Origin: Bradyrhizobium sp. SZCCHNS1050
GTDB lineage: Bacteria > Pseudomonadota > Alphaproteobacteria > Rhizobiales > Xanthobacteraceae
Assembly (NCBI RefSeq): GCF_032484785.1
Contig: NZ_JAUETR010000001.1
Coordinates: forward strand, 1,739,501 to 1,803,500
Reading direction: 5' to 3'
Length of the DNA stretch: 64,000 bases
Part shown: piece by piece, positions 8,547 through 17,971 of the stretch
How positions within the stretch are numbered: the stretch's first letter is position 1
Layout of the letters: every line of letters starts with the position of its first letter
Notes under the pieces: generated by a model
Databases searched by the model: none
Seen by the model: only the letters and a program-made list of their open reading frames with translations
What the model was told of the DNA's origin: nothing
Position numbers and translations under genes: made by a program

Positions 8547-10508
8547 ATGCAGACCGCAACCACCGAGTGCAAAGCGGCGGCGCTCGCGAAAGCCCAGGCA
8601 GCCAGCTCGCTGCAGAACATTTCCCTCACGATGTTCGCCAATGTGGCGATCGCAACGTCGCTGGCGCTGCTGCTGTATCTCAGGGAGGGCGGCACCCTCA
8701 TCTTCTGGTGGCTGGGCGCCGCCATCGTCTTCGCCGCGTTCCGCGCCGGATGGGTGTCGTACCTGAAATCGTCCGGACGGATCGAGCGCGATCCACAGCG
8801 CGTGCTGCGCAATCTCACCATCATGGCTTTCGCCAGCGGCGTGCTGTGGGCGATCGTCCCGATCGCGCTGCCGGCCTTCTCCCACGCGCACAACGTCAAC
8901 GACGTCGTCTTCATCATGGCCGGCACCACCACCGGAGCCATCATCCAGAGTCTCGCCTATTCGAGGATGGCGATCGCGTTCGGCGCGCCGCTGATGGGCG
9001 CGACCGTGCTGCGGATGCTGATCTCGGGCAGCGACGTCGACTACATCGTCGCGGTCGACGTCGCCTTCCTGACCTTCATGCTGTTCCGCGCAGCGCGGCT
9101 CGGCGAGCGCAACTTCATCGCGAGCCAGAAGACCGCCATCGAGGCGACCGTGCTGGCGGAATCCGTCGCCGAGGCCAACCACGCTTTGGAGCGTCTGGTT
9201 CGCACGGACTCGCTCACCGGGCTCGCCAATCGCAGCCATTTCCGCACCGTGGCCGCCGCGGCGTGCCGTTCCGGACGCGGGGTCGCATTCCTCCTGATCG
9301 ACGTCGACAACTTCAAGACCATCAACGACGCGCGCGGCCACGATGCCGGCGACCGGGTCATTCAGGCCATCGCCGCGCTGCTGCAATCCGCCTGCCGCGG
9401 CGACGATCTGCCGGTCCGCCTGGGCGGCGACGAGTTCGTCGTCGTCATGCAGGGCGACGACGTGGCGAGCCGGTCCGTCGCACTCGCCGAATGGCTGATG
9501 GCCGCCCTTGCGCAGCCGCTCGCGATCGCGGGCCAGGTGCTGCCCGTGAGCTGCTCGATCGGCATCGCGGCGCATGCGGAAGGCCCGATCGATCTGGAAG
9601 AGCTCTCCGCCCGCGCCGACGTCGCGCTCTATCGCGCCAAGGACGACGGCCGCGCCTGCATGCGCGTGTTCGACGCCAAGATGCAGTCCGAGCTGACGCA
9701 GCAGCGCCGGCTCGATGCCGAGCTCCCCGCCGCGCTGGCCCGCCGCGAGCTCCACGTCGAATTCCAGCCCCAGGTCGCGATGGCCACGCAGGAGGTCATC
9801 GGCTTCGAGGCGCTGCTGCGCTGGAAGCACCCGAGCGCCGGACTGATCCCGCCGCCGGACATCGTGTCCGCGGCGATCCGATTGCGCCTGTCCGGCCAGC
9901 TCACGGAGTTCGTGGGCGAGCGCGTCTGCGCGTTCCTGCGCGCGCTCGACCGCAAGAAGGCGCACGGCATCCGGGTATCGATCAACGTCTCGCCGCGGGA
10001 ATTCCCGCTTCACTCGCCGGCGCAGACCCTCAAGACCGTCTCCGAGCGCTACGGCGTCGATCCCCACCGGATCGAGATCGAGGTGACCGAAGAGGCGATG
10101 TTCGATCCCAAGCGCTGCGCCGACGAATTGAAGCTGATCGACCAATACGGCTTTGGTCTTGCGATCGACGATTTCGGCGTCGGCCATTCCTCGATCGCCA
10201 ACCTGATGGCGGTCGAGATCGACACCATCAAGATCGACCGCTCCTTCATCCACGGCATCGCCGGCAACCGACGGGATCAGCAGCTCGTCGCCGCCATCAC
10301 CGCGGTGGCGCTGCCGCTCGGCCACCGCATGATCGCCGAGGGCGTCGAGAGCGAGGCGGACGCCGAGTGCCTTCGCATGCTCGGCTGCTCCTACGGACAG
10401 GGCTGGCTGTATGGCAAGCCGATGAAGGAGGACGACGCCATCGCGTGGCTCGTCCAGCATCGCAGCGGTGCTGCTGCCGCGGTCGAGCGCTTGCCGCGCA
10501 GCGCGTAG
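8547..10508 (+). CDS. membrane-anchored bifunctional diguanylate cyclase/phosphodiesterase
   Basis: 653 residues from the ATG at 8547 (a TTG at 8478 would add 23). About five N-terminal membrane helices (residues 25-185) form an unnamed MASE-like sensor, followed by a short linker helix. The GGDEF domain has the intact catalytic site GGDEF (293-297), preceded five residues earlier by a full inhibitory site RGDD (284-287). The EAL domain has EAL at 421-423, INVSPREF, IEVTEEAM and AIDDFGVGHSS with downstream Lys in IDTIKIDRSF, so all metal and catalytic positions are kept. Both synthesis and breakdown of cyclic di-GMP look possible; which dominates cannot be read from sequence. Confidence 0.92.
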   Translation: MQTATTECKAAALAKAQAASSLQNISLTMFANVAIATSLALLLYLREGGTLIFWWLGAAIVFAAFRAGWVSYLKSSGRIERDPQRVLRNLTIMAFASGVLWAIVPIALPAFSHAHNVNDVVFIMAGTTTGAIIQSLAYSRMAIAFGAPLMGATVLRMLISGSDVDYIVAVDVAFLTFMLFRAARLGERNFIASQKTAIEATVLAESVAEANHALERLVRTDSLTGLANRSHFRTVAAAACRSGRGVAFLLIDVDNFKTINDARGHDAGDRVIQAIAALLQSACRGDDLPVRLGGDEFVVVMQGDDVASRSVALAEWLMAALAQPLAIAGQVLPVSCSIGIAAHAEGPIDLEELSARADVALYRAKDDGRACMRVFDAKMQSELTQQRRLDAELPAALARRELHVEFQPQVAMATQEVIGFEALLRWKHPSAGLIPPPDIVSAAIRLRLSGQLTEFVGERVCAFLRALDRKKAHGIRVSINVSPREFPLHSPAQTLKTVSERYGVDPHRIEIEVTEEAMFDPKRCADELKLIDQYGFGLAIDDFGVGHSSIANLMAVEIDTIKIDRSFIHGIAGNRRDQQLVAAITAVALPLGHRMIAEGVESEADAECLRMLGCSYGQGWLYGKPMKEDDAIAWLVQHRSGAAAAVERLPRSA

Positions 10509-10528
10509 GTGCTGCGCGGACGTCGCGC

Positions 10529-11824
10529 TCACGGATGGACCAGCACATCGGCAAGACCATGGGCAAGGCTCGGTCCGAAGGCGCCGGCCCAGGCGGCTGC
10601 GATGACGAGGACGAGGCCGGGGACGAGGCGCAGGGCGAAGGACGACCCGCCGCTGGTCCACGCCACCACGATCTTGCTGATCGTGTTCGCCGACAGCGCC
10701 GCGAGCACCGGAGCCACGGCATCGGCGGCGCCGATCTTGCCCGACGCGGCAAGCGCAGCCGCGGCCACCGCCGGCGCATGGGTATCGACGAGACCGGCGA
10801 CGGCAGCGCTCGCCACCAGGCCGGCTTCGCCGAACGCCTCGCGCAACGCGGCCGACAGCACCAGCACCGCAGAGATCGTCAGCGCCAGCAACAGCGCGCC
10901 CAGCAGGCTGAAGGCGTGTCCGGGCGGCAGGTCGGCGGAACCGCTCTGCCGCAACCCGACGATCGTGAAGATCGCGCCGTAGATCGCCGCCGCCGCGCCG
11001 GCGCAGAGCAGCGGGACCAGCAGCGCCTGCAGCGCCGGGAGGCTGGTGACGGCCAGCACCGCGGCGAGCTGGGCGATGGTCGCGACCGTCGACAATGCCG
11101 CGCCGGCGGCTGCGGCGCCGCCAAGCTCCGGCGCCTTGCGCGCCCGTGCGCCCATCGCGCCGATCGTGGCCGTGCTGGAGACGAAGCCCGAGGCGAAGCC
11201 GGACACGGCGAGCCCGCCGCGTGCGCCGAGCAGCCGCATCGAGACATGTCCGGCGGCACCGATCGCCATCATCAGGACGACGAGCGTCCAGATGCTGCGC
11301 AGATTGAGCGCGCCGTACGGACCGATCGGCTGATCCGGGAGCAGAGGCAGCACGACCAGCGTGGCCGCGGCAAAGATCAGGCCGTCCTTGAGCTCGCTCT
11401 CGCTGAGCACCGAACGGACGAAGTCGTGCAGCACCGGCCGGGCCGCCAACAGCACCGCCAGCACGACGGCGACGCCCGCCGCCAGAGCAGGTTGCTCGGT
11501 GGCGAGGCCGCCGAGCAGGACGGTCAGGATCAGCGCCGCCTCCGAGGTCAGTCCCGGATCGTCGCTGCGCGAACGCCAATAGGCGATCGCCGTGAGGACC
11601 ATGATTCCAGCGGTGACGACGGCCAGCAGCAGCTTGCCGCCGATCAGCATGCTCACCGCGCCGGCCAGCGACGCGACGGCAAAGGTTCGCAAGCCCGCGG
11701 GCGAGCGCCCGGGCCCTTCGCCCTTGCGGCGCTCGCGCTCCAAGCCGATCAGCAACCCGATGCCGAGCGCGACGACGATCGCGATGATCGCGGGACTGAG
11801 GCTCATGAGATCCGGCATCGACAT
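10529..11824 (-). CDS. MgtC/SapB N-domain plus DUF4010 membrane protein
   Basis: 431 residues with about 12 hydrophobic helices. The N-terminal part (1-140) is MgtC-like, with GIGLLIGLERERRKGEG carrying the conserved E-R-x-R. The rest is DUF4010, with GLIFAAATLVVLPLLPD and SGFASGFVSSTATIGAMG as markers. Such fusions are predicted inner-membrane proteins, possibly linked to magnesium or other cation homeostasis; transport has not been shown. Convergent with the GGDEF-EAL gene (20 bp apart) and 82 bp downstream of the APC permease gene, which is on the same strand. Confidence 0.87.
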   Translation of the reverse strand: MSMPDLMSLSPAIIAIVVALGIGLLIGLERERRKGEGPGRSPAGLRTFAVASLAGAVSMLIGGKLLLAVVTAGIMVLTAIAYWRSRSDDPGLTSEAALILTVLLGGLATEQPALAAGVAVVLAVLLAARPVLHDFVRSVLSESELKDGLIFAAATLVVLPLLPDQPIGPYGALNLRSIWTLVVLMMAIGAAGHVSMRLLGARGGLAVSGFASGFVSSTATIGAMGARARKAPELGGAAAAGAALSTVATIAQLAAVLAVTSLPALQALLVPLLCAGAAAAIYGAIFTIVGLRQSGSADLPPGHAFSLLGALLLALTISAVLVLSAALREAFGEAGLVASAAVAGLVDTHAPAVAAAALAASGKIGAADAVAPVLAALSANTISKIVVAWTSGGSSFALRLVPGLVLVIAAAWAGAFGPSLAHGLADVLVHP

Positions 11825-11906
11825 GGTCCTACGTCAAACCGCCAGGTCTGCGCCGGGGGACATCGGGCAACCCGGTACATCGCCGCAAGGTTTCCCATCG
11901 GTCCGC

Positions 11907-13148
11907 TCAGGCCGCGACGAACGCGCTGACGATCATCAGCATACACGTGATGAGACCAAGTGCGGGGACCCATAGCGGCACCCGCACATGGGCGGCATCC
12001 GATCCGATGCGCCAGATGCGGATACGGAGCAGGCACAGATTGACGATGGCGAAGATCGTCAGCGTCGCGAGCGAGGTGCCTTCCGCCAGCCGCTCCAGCG
12101 GGAAGGCCAGCGCGAGGATCGCGACCGCCAGCATGACGAGGCCGGTTGCGATCAGCGGCGTTCCGGTGCGCGGATCGACGCGGCCGGCGATGCGCGGCAG
12201 GTCGCCCTGCCCCGCCATGCCATAGACGACGCGCGCCGTCATCGTCATCTGAGCGAGAATGGTGTTGAGCGTGGACACGATCGCAATCGCGGTGAAGGTG
12301 GCGGGGCTGATGCCTGCGACGGCATTGAACACCAGGCTGAGCGGCGCCGGAGAGGCCGACAGCATGCCCGGCGCCACGGCGGTCACCGCGATCGCAGCAA
12401 TCAGCACATACAGCACGGAGGTGATCAGCAGCGTGAGCGCCATCGCCCACGGAATGCTTCGCTGCGGGCTCTTGGCCTCCTCCACGACGTTGGCGAGGTC
12501 CTCGAAGCCGACGAAGGCGAAGAACGCGAGCAGGCCGGCGAAGGTGATGCCGGAAAGAACGCCGAGATCGAGCGGCGGCGGCGTCAGCAAGGCAGGGCCG
12601 AACGCGACGCCGGAGTGAACGGCCGAGACGACGATCCACACCAGTCCGCCGGTCTCGATCAAGGTCAGCAGTCCGGCGAGCATCACCGATTCGAGAATGC
12701 CCCAGGACGCCACGATGCCGAGCGCGACCACGATGGCCATCGCGATCAGCGGCGTCGGCAGATCGATCAGTTGCCGGATGTAGCCGGCGCCGCCGAGCGT
12801 CACCGCGGCCGCCGCGATGATGCCGGTGGCGAGTCGCAGCGAGCCGACCGCCGTCGAGAGCAGCCGCGACTTGAAGGCCGCGCGGACATAGGCGGCCTCG
12901 CCGGCGCTCACGGGATAGCGGGTCGCAAGCTCGGCATAGGAGGCGGCGGTGAACGCCATCACGAAGGCCGCCAGCGCAAACGCCCAGGAGGAATGGACAC
13001 CTGCATGACCGGCGACCGCGCCGATCAGGACGTAGATGCCGGCCCCGACGGTCACGCCCGTGCCGTAGAGGACCAGCAGCGGCAGTCCGAGCCGCCGCCG
13101 CAAGCCAGATGGAGGCACGATTGGATCTTGCGGCACCACGACGTCCAT
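11907..13148 (-). CDS. APC-superfamily amino acid permease
   Basis: 413 residues, about 12 transmembrane helices. The first helix has the APC substrate-binding turn TGVTVGAGIYVLIG, and the FFAFVGFEDLANVVEEAKSPQRSIPWA segment around helix 6 is the family hallmark (F-x-G-F-D/E-x-x-x-x-x-x-E-E-x-x-x-P). Predicted proton- or sodium-coupled uptake of amino acids or polyamines across the inner membrane; the substrate cannot be assigned. It is transcribed toward the DUF4010 gene and may share a transcript. The start at 13148 has only a weak AAGA upstream. Confidence 0.88.
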   Translation of the reverse strand: MDVVVPQDPIVPPSGLRRRLGLPLLVLYGTGVTVGAGIYVLIGAVAGHAGVHSSWAFALAAFVMAFTAASYAELATRYPVSAGEAAYVRAAFKSRLLSTAVGSLRLATGIIAAAAVTLGGAGYIRQLIDLPTPLIAMAIVVALGIVASWGILESVMLAGLLTLIETGGLVWIVVSAVHSGVAFGPALLTPPPLDLGVLSGITFAGLLAFFAFVGFEDLANVVEEAKSPQRSIPWAMALTLLITSVLYVLIAAIAVTAVAPGMLSASPAPLSLVFNAVAGISPATFTAIAIVSTLNTILAQMTMTARVVYGMAGQGDLPRIAGRVDPRTGTPLIATGLVMLAVAILALAFPLERLAEGTSLATLTIFAIVNLCLLRIRIWRIGSDAAHVRVPLWVPALGLITCMLMIVSAFVAA

Positions 13149-13947
13149 TCTTGATCACGACGAACAACAGAGTTGTAGGGGCTTAAGGGAGCAAGCGCGA
13201 GCGCTCTTGATCCCGGTCAATCCGGAGCGCGCGCCCGCGGCCGGCTGCTGCGGCATTCGGCCGCCGGGCCTTCTTCGCGAGGCGCGTTCGCCTTCACGGC
13301 CATCGGCCAACTTGAGATGCGCCGCGTCAAGACATGACTGCGCGTTCTCGCGGCGCGATGGGCCCGAGCTGCGCTGATCGATCTCCTCTCGAAACGAGAG
13401 GGCGCAGGGAAGACCGAGCCTCGGCCGAGGCCCGTGGCCCCGTGCGGAGAAAATGCACGGGGCAGGAACCACAGGTTCAGCCGGAGCGACCCGGCCTTCC
13501 CTGCGCGATGGTTTTCACGGCTGCTCCGCGCTCTCCCCGGGGACCGGCTTGTTTGCCCCCGTCGCTCGCAACCACGCACGAACGTGATCGCAAGCTTGGC
13601 GCCAGCTTCGGGGCGCCAGGACCACACGGCTTGACCGTCCGCCACGACATCAGCCGTCTTGCGCGCGAACGCGCCCGACCTCGCGACGGCCACCACTCCC
13701 CGCCCCCGCGTATCGTGACGACGCGTACGCCCCTCTCTGCATGAGGCGGGATGCGCGGGAGATAAGCATGATTTCCGGAAAAACGAAACAAGAATATTTT
13801 TCGCAGGCGGACTGGACATCAGCGGCAGATTGCGCTCGCCACCTCGATCGATTTGCCCGACGGGCAGCCCGGTCCAACCTGCCTACGCCAATGCGATGGA
13901 TTGCTCGTGCCCGTCCCGGCTTTCACTGCGGACGGCAGCCGCCTAGG
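13149..13947. repeat. intergenic region with a dispersed Bradyrhizobiaceae-type repeat
   Basis: No supportable gene. From about 13430 to 13870 the sequence carries recognisable blocks of an intergenic repeat that I recall from many Bradyrhizobium and Rhodopseudomonas genomes: a block around 13500 (gatggttttcacggctgctc), one around 13600 (cttcggggcgccaggaccac), an A/T-rich run near 13780-13800 and the palindrome tttgcccgacgggca at 13850-13864. Long open frames on both strands here are by-products of GC skew. The identification rests on memory of the element, not on an alignment. Confidence 0.6.
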
Positions 13948-14964
13948 ATGCCAGCGTCTCCACAATCCGGAACACGCGACGTGCCCGACTTCGAGCCGAT
14001 CTACACCACGACCGGCGCCGAGAGCGTGGGCCGCTTCGTGGCAACACACTACGCGCTATCAGAGCCGCTCGCGTGCCGCCTGATGAACCGCGGCTTCAAC
14101 GACGTCTATCTGATTATATCCGCAACGGGCGCACGCTACGTCTTCCGTCTGTCGCATCACCGCGCCCGCGGCCCGGCCGATGTCCGCACCGAGACCGACT
14201 TCCTCGCACATCTCGCGCGCTGCGGCGTGCCGGTGGCCGCGGCGGTTCCGGCACGCGACGGCGCGCTGTTCGTACGCGGCGAGGCGGCGGAAGGCGGCCG
14301 CGAAGGCGTGCTGTTTCACGCCATCGAGGGACGGACCCCGGAGGTCGCATCGCAGAGCGACGCGCGCGCCAACGGCGTGACGCTTGCCCGAGTGCACGCG
14401 GCGGCGATGTCCTATCGGCCCGAAGCGCCGCTCTATCTTCTGGACCTCGACCATCTGCTGCACCGGCCGCTCGCGCGCGTTCAACAGCTCTGCAGTCTGA
14501 TCGATGCCGATGATGGCGGCTTTCTCCAGGACATCGCGGAGCGAACCGCCGCACGGATCGAGGCGATGGAGGGCCTGACATGGACGCATTGTCACGGCGA
14601 CTGCCACGGCTTCAATGCGCGCATCGGCGCCGGCGGCGAGGCCGTGTTCTTCGACTTCGACGACGGCGGTCCCGGCTATCTGGCCTATGACCTGGCCGTG
14701 TTCCTGTGGGCCAAGCTGTCGTTCGGCCGGCGCTTTCATGCGGCGTGGCACGCCTTCGTCGACGGCTACCGCTCGGTCCGCCCGATCTCGGCCGCTGATT
14801 TCGAGGCCGCGCATGCCTTCGTGACCGTCAGGCACTTCTGGCTGATGGGCGAGCAGGCCAGCCGTTCGCGCGAATGGGGTAGCGAGAATGTCCGCTGGGT
14901 CACGCAGCAGCGGGAATTTCTCGAAGGCTGGGAGGCGCAGCACCTTGCGACGCGCTTGCTATGA
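13948..14964 (+). CDS. aminoglycoside/homoserine-kinase-type phosphotransferase
   Basis: 338 residues from the ATG at 13948; a GTG at 13981 is an alternative that excludes 11 unconserved residues. Kinase-like APH fold: an N-terminal nucleotide-binding part with YVFRLSHHR supplying the ATP-binding basic residue, the catalytic loop HGDCHGFN (H-x-D-x-x-x-x-N) near residue 214, and the metal-binding FDFDDG a few residues later. The group includes SrkA-like stress kinases and homoserine kinase II; the substrate cannot be assigned. The upstream open frame back to 13741 runs through the dispersed repeat and is not coding. Confidence 0.82.
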   Translation: MPASPQSGTRDVPDFEPIYTTTGAESVGRFVATHYALSEPLACRLMNRGFNDVYLIISATGARYVFRLSHHRARGPADVRTETDFLAHLARCGVPVAAAVPARDGALFVRGEAAEGGREGVLFHAIEGRTPEVASQSDARANGVTLARVHAAAMSYRPEAPLYLLDLDHLLHRPLARVQQLCSLIDADDGGFLQDIAERTAARIEAMEGLTWTHCHGDCHGFNARIGAGGEAVFFDFDDGGPGYLAYDLAVFLWAKLSFGRRFHAAWHAFVDGYRSVRPISAADFEAAHAFVTVRHFWLMGEQASRSREWGSENVRWVTQQREFLEGWEAQHLATRLL

Positions 14965-15141
14965 GCTTGGGCGGATCGGAGGGATTGAACCGGAGAGCTC
15001 CGGCGGCCGACGCATGATCCAGGCGTTCAGGCTTGCGGGGGTTGGGTCCTTTCCGCGGTGACGATGACGAGATTAACGTTTCGCAATCCTTCCGCCGCGA
15101 CCGAAGCAGACGCAGCACGCCCGCATCGGAGATTTTGAGCC

Positions 15142-15594
15142 ATGACAGACACGATCGTTCAGTCACGCCGGCTGGGCATCATCGGTTGCGTGATCGGGCT
15201 TGTTGCTCTGGTCGCGGCGGTTCTGCCGCATTGGGTGCTGCCGGTGATCGATCCGCCGCCGCCGATCGACCAGGTCATCGTCGATGTCGGACATCGCGTG
15301 AAGGAGCGCCTGATGGCGCGCATCAAGGGCGTCGACTACCAGGCGCCGGCGCGCGAGACGTCCTGGACCGACCGCCTGCACCAGCAATTGCCGGTGGCCG
15401 CGGTCTCGCTCGGTTTGCTTGCGATCATTCTCGGCGTCGTGGGTCAGTTGCGTCGCGAGGAGCGGCACGTCGCGGCGATGGCGACGACCCTGGGCGGCTG
15501 CGCGATCGCCGTGCAGCTTTCCTTCTTGCTGATGGGCGCGCTGATCGTGGTGGCCATCATCTATTTCCTCGGCGATTTCCTCGCGCTGTTCTGA
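15142..15594 (+). CDS. hypothetical inner-membrane protein
   Basis: 150 residues with three hydrophobic helices (about 12-34, 83-102 and 112-148, the last long enough to be two). A polar, probably periplasmic loop contains IDPPPPIDQVIVDVG and a predicted amphipathic stretch. I do not recognise a named family. The ATG at 15142 is used. It stands alone between the phosphotransferase gene and a repeat-containing intergenic region. Confidence 0.7.
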   Translation: MTDTIVQSRRLGIIGCVIGLVALVAAVLPHWVLPVIDPPPPIDQVIVDVGHRVKERLMARIKGVDYQAPARETSWTDRLHQQLPVAAVSLGLLAIILGVVGQLRREERHVAAMATTLGGCAIAVQLSFLLMGALIVVAIIYFLGDFLALF

Positions 15595-16042
15595 TCGCGA
15601 GGATGCACGTGCCTGGATCTGCCGGCTGCGGGCAGATGCGCCGTCGTCCATCTTCGATGCCACCCATTCTGTGCGAGCGCGGCGAAGAATCCAGTGTGGT
15701 GCGCGGGGCCCTGGATTGCTTCGTCGCTGCGCTCCTCGCAATGACGGAGAGAAAGCGAGCTGCTCGAAAACGACGGGGCATCCGTGTCCTGTACGTCACA
15801 GCGGGACATCGGTTGAATGACGCACATTGCCAATATGATCGGGATGTGATTACTACGCGCTCCGGCGTCGAGCATTCGGCTCCGCCGCACAGGAGAGAGA
15901 CGATGACTGCGATCATCCGTTGCTCCGCCAGGAGCCGCCGGGACTGATCCTCGCGTGAGGCGAGGTTTGGTCTGGCATGCGTGCGTCCGCGCGCGCTGAT
16001 CGTCCCTGACCAGTTCTCCCTATCTTTCTCCAAGGTATTTAC
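15595..16042. repeat. intergenic region with short dispersed repeat
   Basis: No supportable gene. The stretch 15709-15746 (core ttgcttcgtcgctgcgctcc, then tcgcaatgacgg) is a short repeat I recall between genes across Bradyrhizobium genomes. The remainder up to 16042 presumably contains the rtcB-prfH promoter. CAAGG with good spacing precedes the ATG at 16043. Confidence 0.55.
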
Positions 16043-17182
16043 ATGGGCAATTCCCATCGCGTGGACGGCCGTGCGCCGGTCCACGGCTTCTACTCGTCCA
16101 GCTCCTGGATCGAGGGCGCCGCTGCGCGCCAGCTCGAAACCGTGGCTGACATCTGTGGCGTGCGTGCTGTCGCCGGCATGCCGGATCTGCATCCCGGCAA
16201 GTTCGGTCCCGTCGGCTGCGCCATCCTCGCCGACCATATCCACCCGGCCTTCGTCGGCTCCGATGCGGGCTGCGGCATGGCGCTGTATCAGCTCGACCTC
16301 GCTTCGCGCCGGATTCGCGTCGACAAGGCGGCCGACCGGCTGCGCGACGTCGCCACACCCTATGACGGCGACATCGTGAGCGAGCTCGCAGCTCATCAGC
16401 TTGCGCCGTCCGACTTCGATGCGTCGCTCGGCACGATCGGCGGAGGCAATCACTTCTGTGAGCTGCAGGCGGTCGAGGAGGTGTTCGATCCGTCCTGCGG
16501 CATCGATCGCGACCGCGCCCATCTGCTGGTGCATTCGGGCTCGCGCGGCCTCGGCCATGCGCTGCTCGAACGGCAGATCGCCGACGGCCTCAAGCCGCTC
16601 GCGCCGGACAGTGGGGCTGGCCACGCCTATCTCGCAGCACATGATCACGCGCTGCGCTGGGCGTCGCTGAACCGGCAGGTCATCGCGCAGCGGGCCGCGA
16701 CGGCCCTGCGCTGTGAGGCCGATCCGGTCTGCGCGTGCTCGCACAATTGCATCGAGCATCGTGCAGACGGCGTGTTGCACCGAAAGGGGGCTGCGCCGTC
16801 CGACCAGGGTCTCGTCGTCGTGCCGGGCTCGCGCGGCGCGCTGTCCTATCTGGTCGCGCCGCTCGCGTCAGCGCCAAAGGAGGCGTTGTGGTCGATCGCG
16901 CATGGCGCCGGTCGCAAGTTCGACCGGAGCTCGATGATCGGCCGTGTCGGCGCCACGCGATCGGATCGCGAGCGTCTCGCGCGCAATCCGTTCGGCGGCC
17001 GCGTGATCTGCGAGGACCGCGCGCTGCTCGCCGACGAGGCGCCGGAGGCCTACAAGCCGATCGTCGGCGTGATCGCCGATCTCGAAGCATTCGGGCTGGC
17101 GCGCGTCGTCGCCAGCTTCCGCCCGCTGGTGACGGTGAAGAAGATCGCCGTCCAGCGGCCGCGCAGGGAGGACCGGCGATGA
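16043..17182 (+). CDS. rtcB: RtcB-family 3'-phosphate RNA ligase (release-factor-H-associated type)
   Basis: 379 residues, the short RtcB subfamily that travels with prfH. It joins 2',3'-cyclic-phosphate or 3'-phosphate ends to 5'-OH ends using GTP and Mn2+. All key sites are visible: metal ligands Asp74 and Cys77 in [14 protein letters not shown] (133-138), His164 in VHSGSRGLG, and the guanylylated His287 in AHGAGR. The next gene starts inside its stop codon (ATGA overlap at 17179-17182), so the ligase and the release factor are made together. From studies of the PrfH-RtcB2 pair, the expected substrate is 16S rRNA cut in the decoding centre of stalled ribosomes. Confidence 0.9.
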   Translation: MGNSHRVDGRAPVHGFYSSSSWIEGAAARQLETVADICGVRAVAGMPDLHPGKFGPVGCAILADHIHPAFVGSDAGCGMALYQLDLASRRIRVDKAADRLRDVATPYDGDIVSELAAHQLAPSDFDASLGTIGGGNHFCELQAVEEVFDPSCGIDRDRAHLLVHSGSRGLGHALLERQIADGLKPLAPDSGAGHAYLAAHDHALRWASLNRQVIAQRAATALRCEADPVCACSHNCIEHRADGVLHRKGAAPSDQGLVVVPGSRGALSYLVAPLASAPKEALWSIAHGAGRKFDRSSMIGRVGATRSDRERLARNPFGGRVICEDRALLADEAPEAYKPIVGVIADLEAFGLARVVASFRPLVTVKKIAVQRPRREDRR

Positions 17183-17802
17183 GACGGCTGCTCCTCACGG
17201 CGGGGCGCGGTCCGGCCGAATGCCGGCTCGCGGTCGCGCATGCGCTGCAGCGGCTCGCCGACGAGGCCGAGGCGGCGGACTGCGAATGCGCGATCGCGCG
17301 AGAGCAGACCGACCGGCATGGGCCGGCCAGCGCGATCGTCGTGCTGGACGGGCCGACGGCGGCCGACCTCGCGCGGCGCTGGACGCAGGGCTCGCTGCTC
17401 TGGGTGTGCCGCAGTCCGCTGCGGCCGCATCACGGCCGCAAGAACTGGTTCGTCGGCATCGTCGATCTGCCCCCGTCGGAGCGGATGGCGGCGTTGGCGG
17501 CCACCGACGTCCGGTTCGAGAGCTTTCGTGCCGGCGGTCCCGGCGGCCAGCACCAGAACAAGACCGAGAGCGCGGTGCGCGCGGTTCACATGCCGACGGG
17601 GCTGGTCGCGGTCGCGCGCGACGGCCGCTCCCAGCATCGCAACAAGGCGCTGGCGCTCGCGCGTCTCGCCGCATTGCTGGACGGCCGCGCGCGCCTAGCC
17701 GACGCCGGCGAGGCGCGCCTCATCCACGCGGCGCATGACCGCGTCGAACGTGGCGCAGCCGGGCTGCGCTTCGAGGGACCTGCGTTCAGGCCGGCGGGAT
17801 GA
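17179..17802 (+). CDS. prfH: peptide chain release factor H
   Basis: 207 residues. It keeps a class I release-factor catalytic domain with GGQ at 122-124 in [16 protein letters not shown], but lacks the stop-codon-reading domain of RF1/RF2; a short unrelated N-terminal domain (1-105) takes its place. This is the PrfH architecture, which releases peptides from ribosomes whose 16S rRNA has been cleaved so that RtcB can reseal the break. The start is the ATG that overlaps the rtcB stop. An open frame continues upstream to 16735 but is antiparallel in phase to rtcB coding and is ignored. Confidence 0.92.
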   Translation: MRRLLLTAGRGPAECRLAVAHALQRLADEAEAADCECAIAREQTDRHGPASAIVVLDGPTAADLARRWTQGSLLWVCRSPLRPHHGRKNWFVGIVDLPPSERMAALAATDVRFESFRAGGPGGQHQNKTESAVRAVHMPTGLVAVARDGRSQHRNKALALARLAALLDGRARLADAGEARLIHAAHDRVERGAAGLRFEGPAFRPAG

Positions 17803-17971
17803 TCACCGGACAGCGGGGGCGTCATCGCCCCCGGCTGCACCTTCGACAGGCAGGATGCACAGTCATCTCTCCGCCAGACGACTGCCATGCGCGCCGCTCC
17901 GCACATTGGCGGATGACATCGCGCCGCCGAACGGCTAAGCGGACCGCCCCCCGGACGGAAACGAGACGAGC

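Noticed and set aside
7520..11929. A 1469-codon open frame overlapping the HNH and GGDEF-EAL genes in another frame
   Set aside because: Composition is Arg/Ala-rich noise and both overlapped genes have intact catalytic motifs.
13217..13819. Possible genes on both strands between the APC permease and the phosphotransferase
   Set aside because: The frames coincide with a probable dispersed repeat and have no ribosome sites or recognisable domains.
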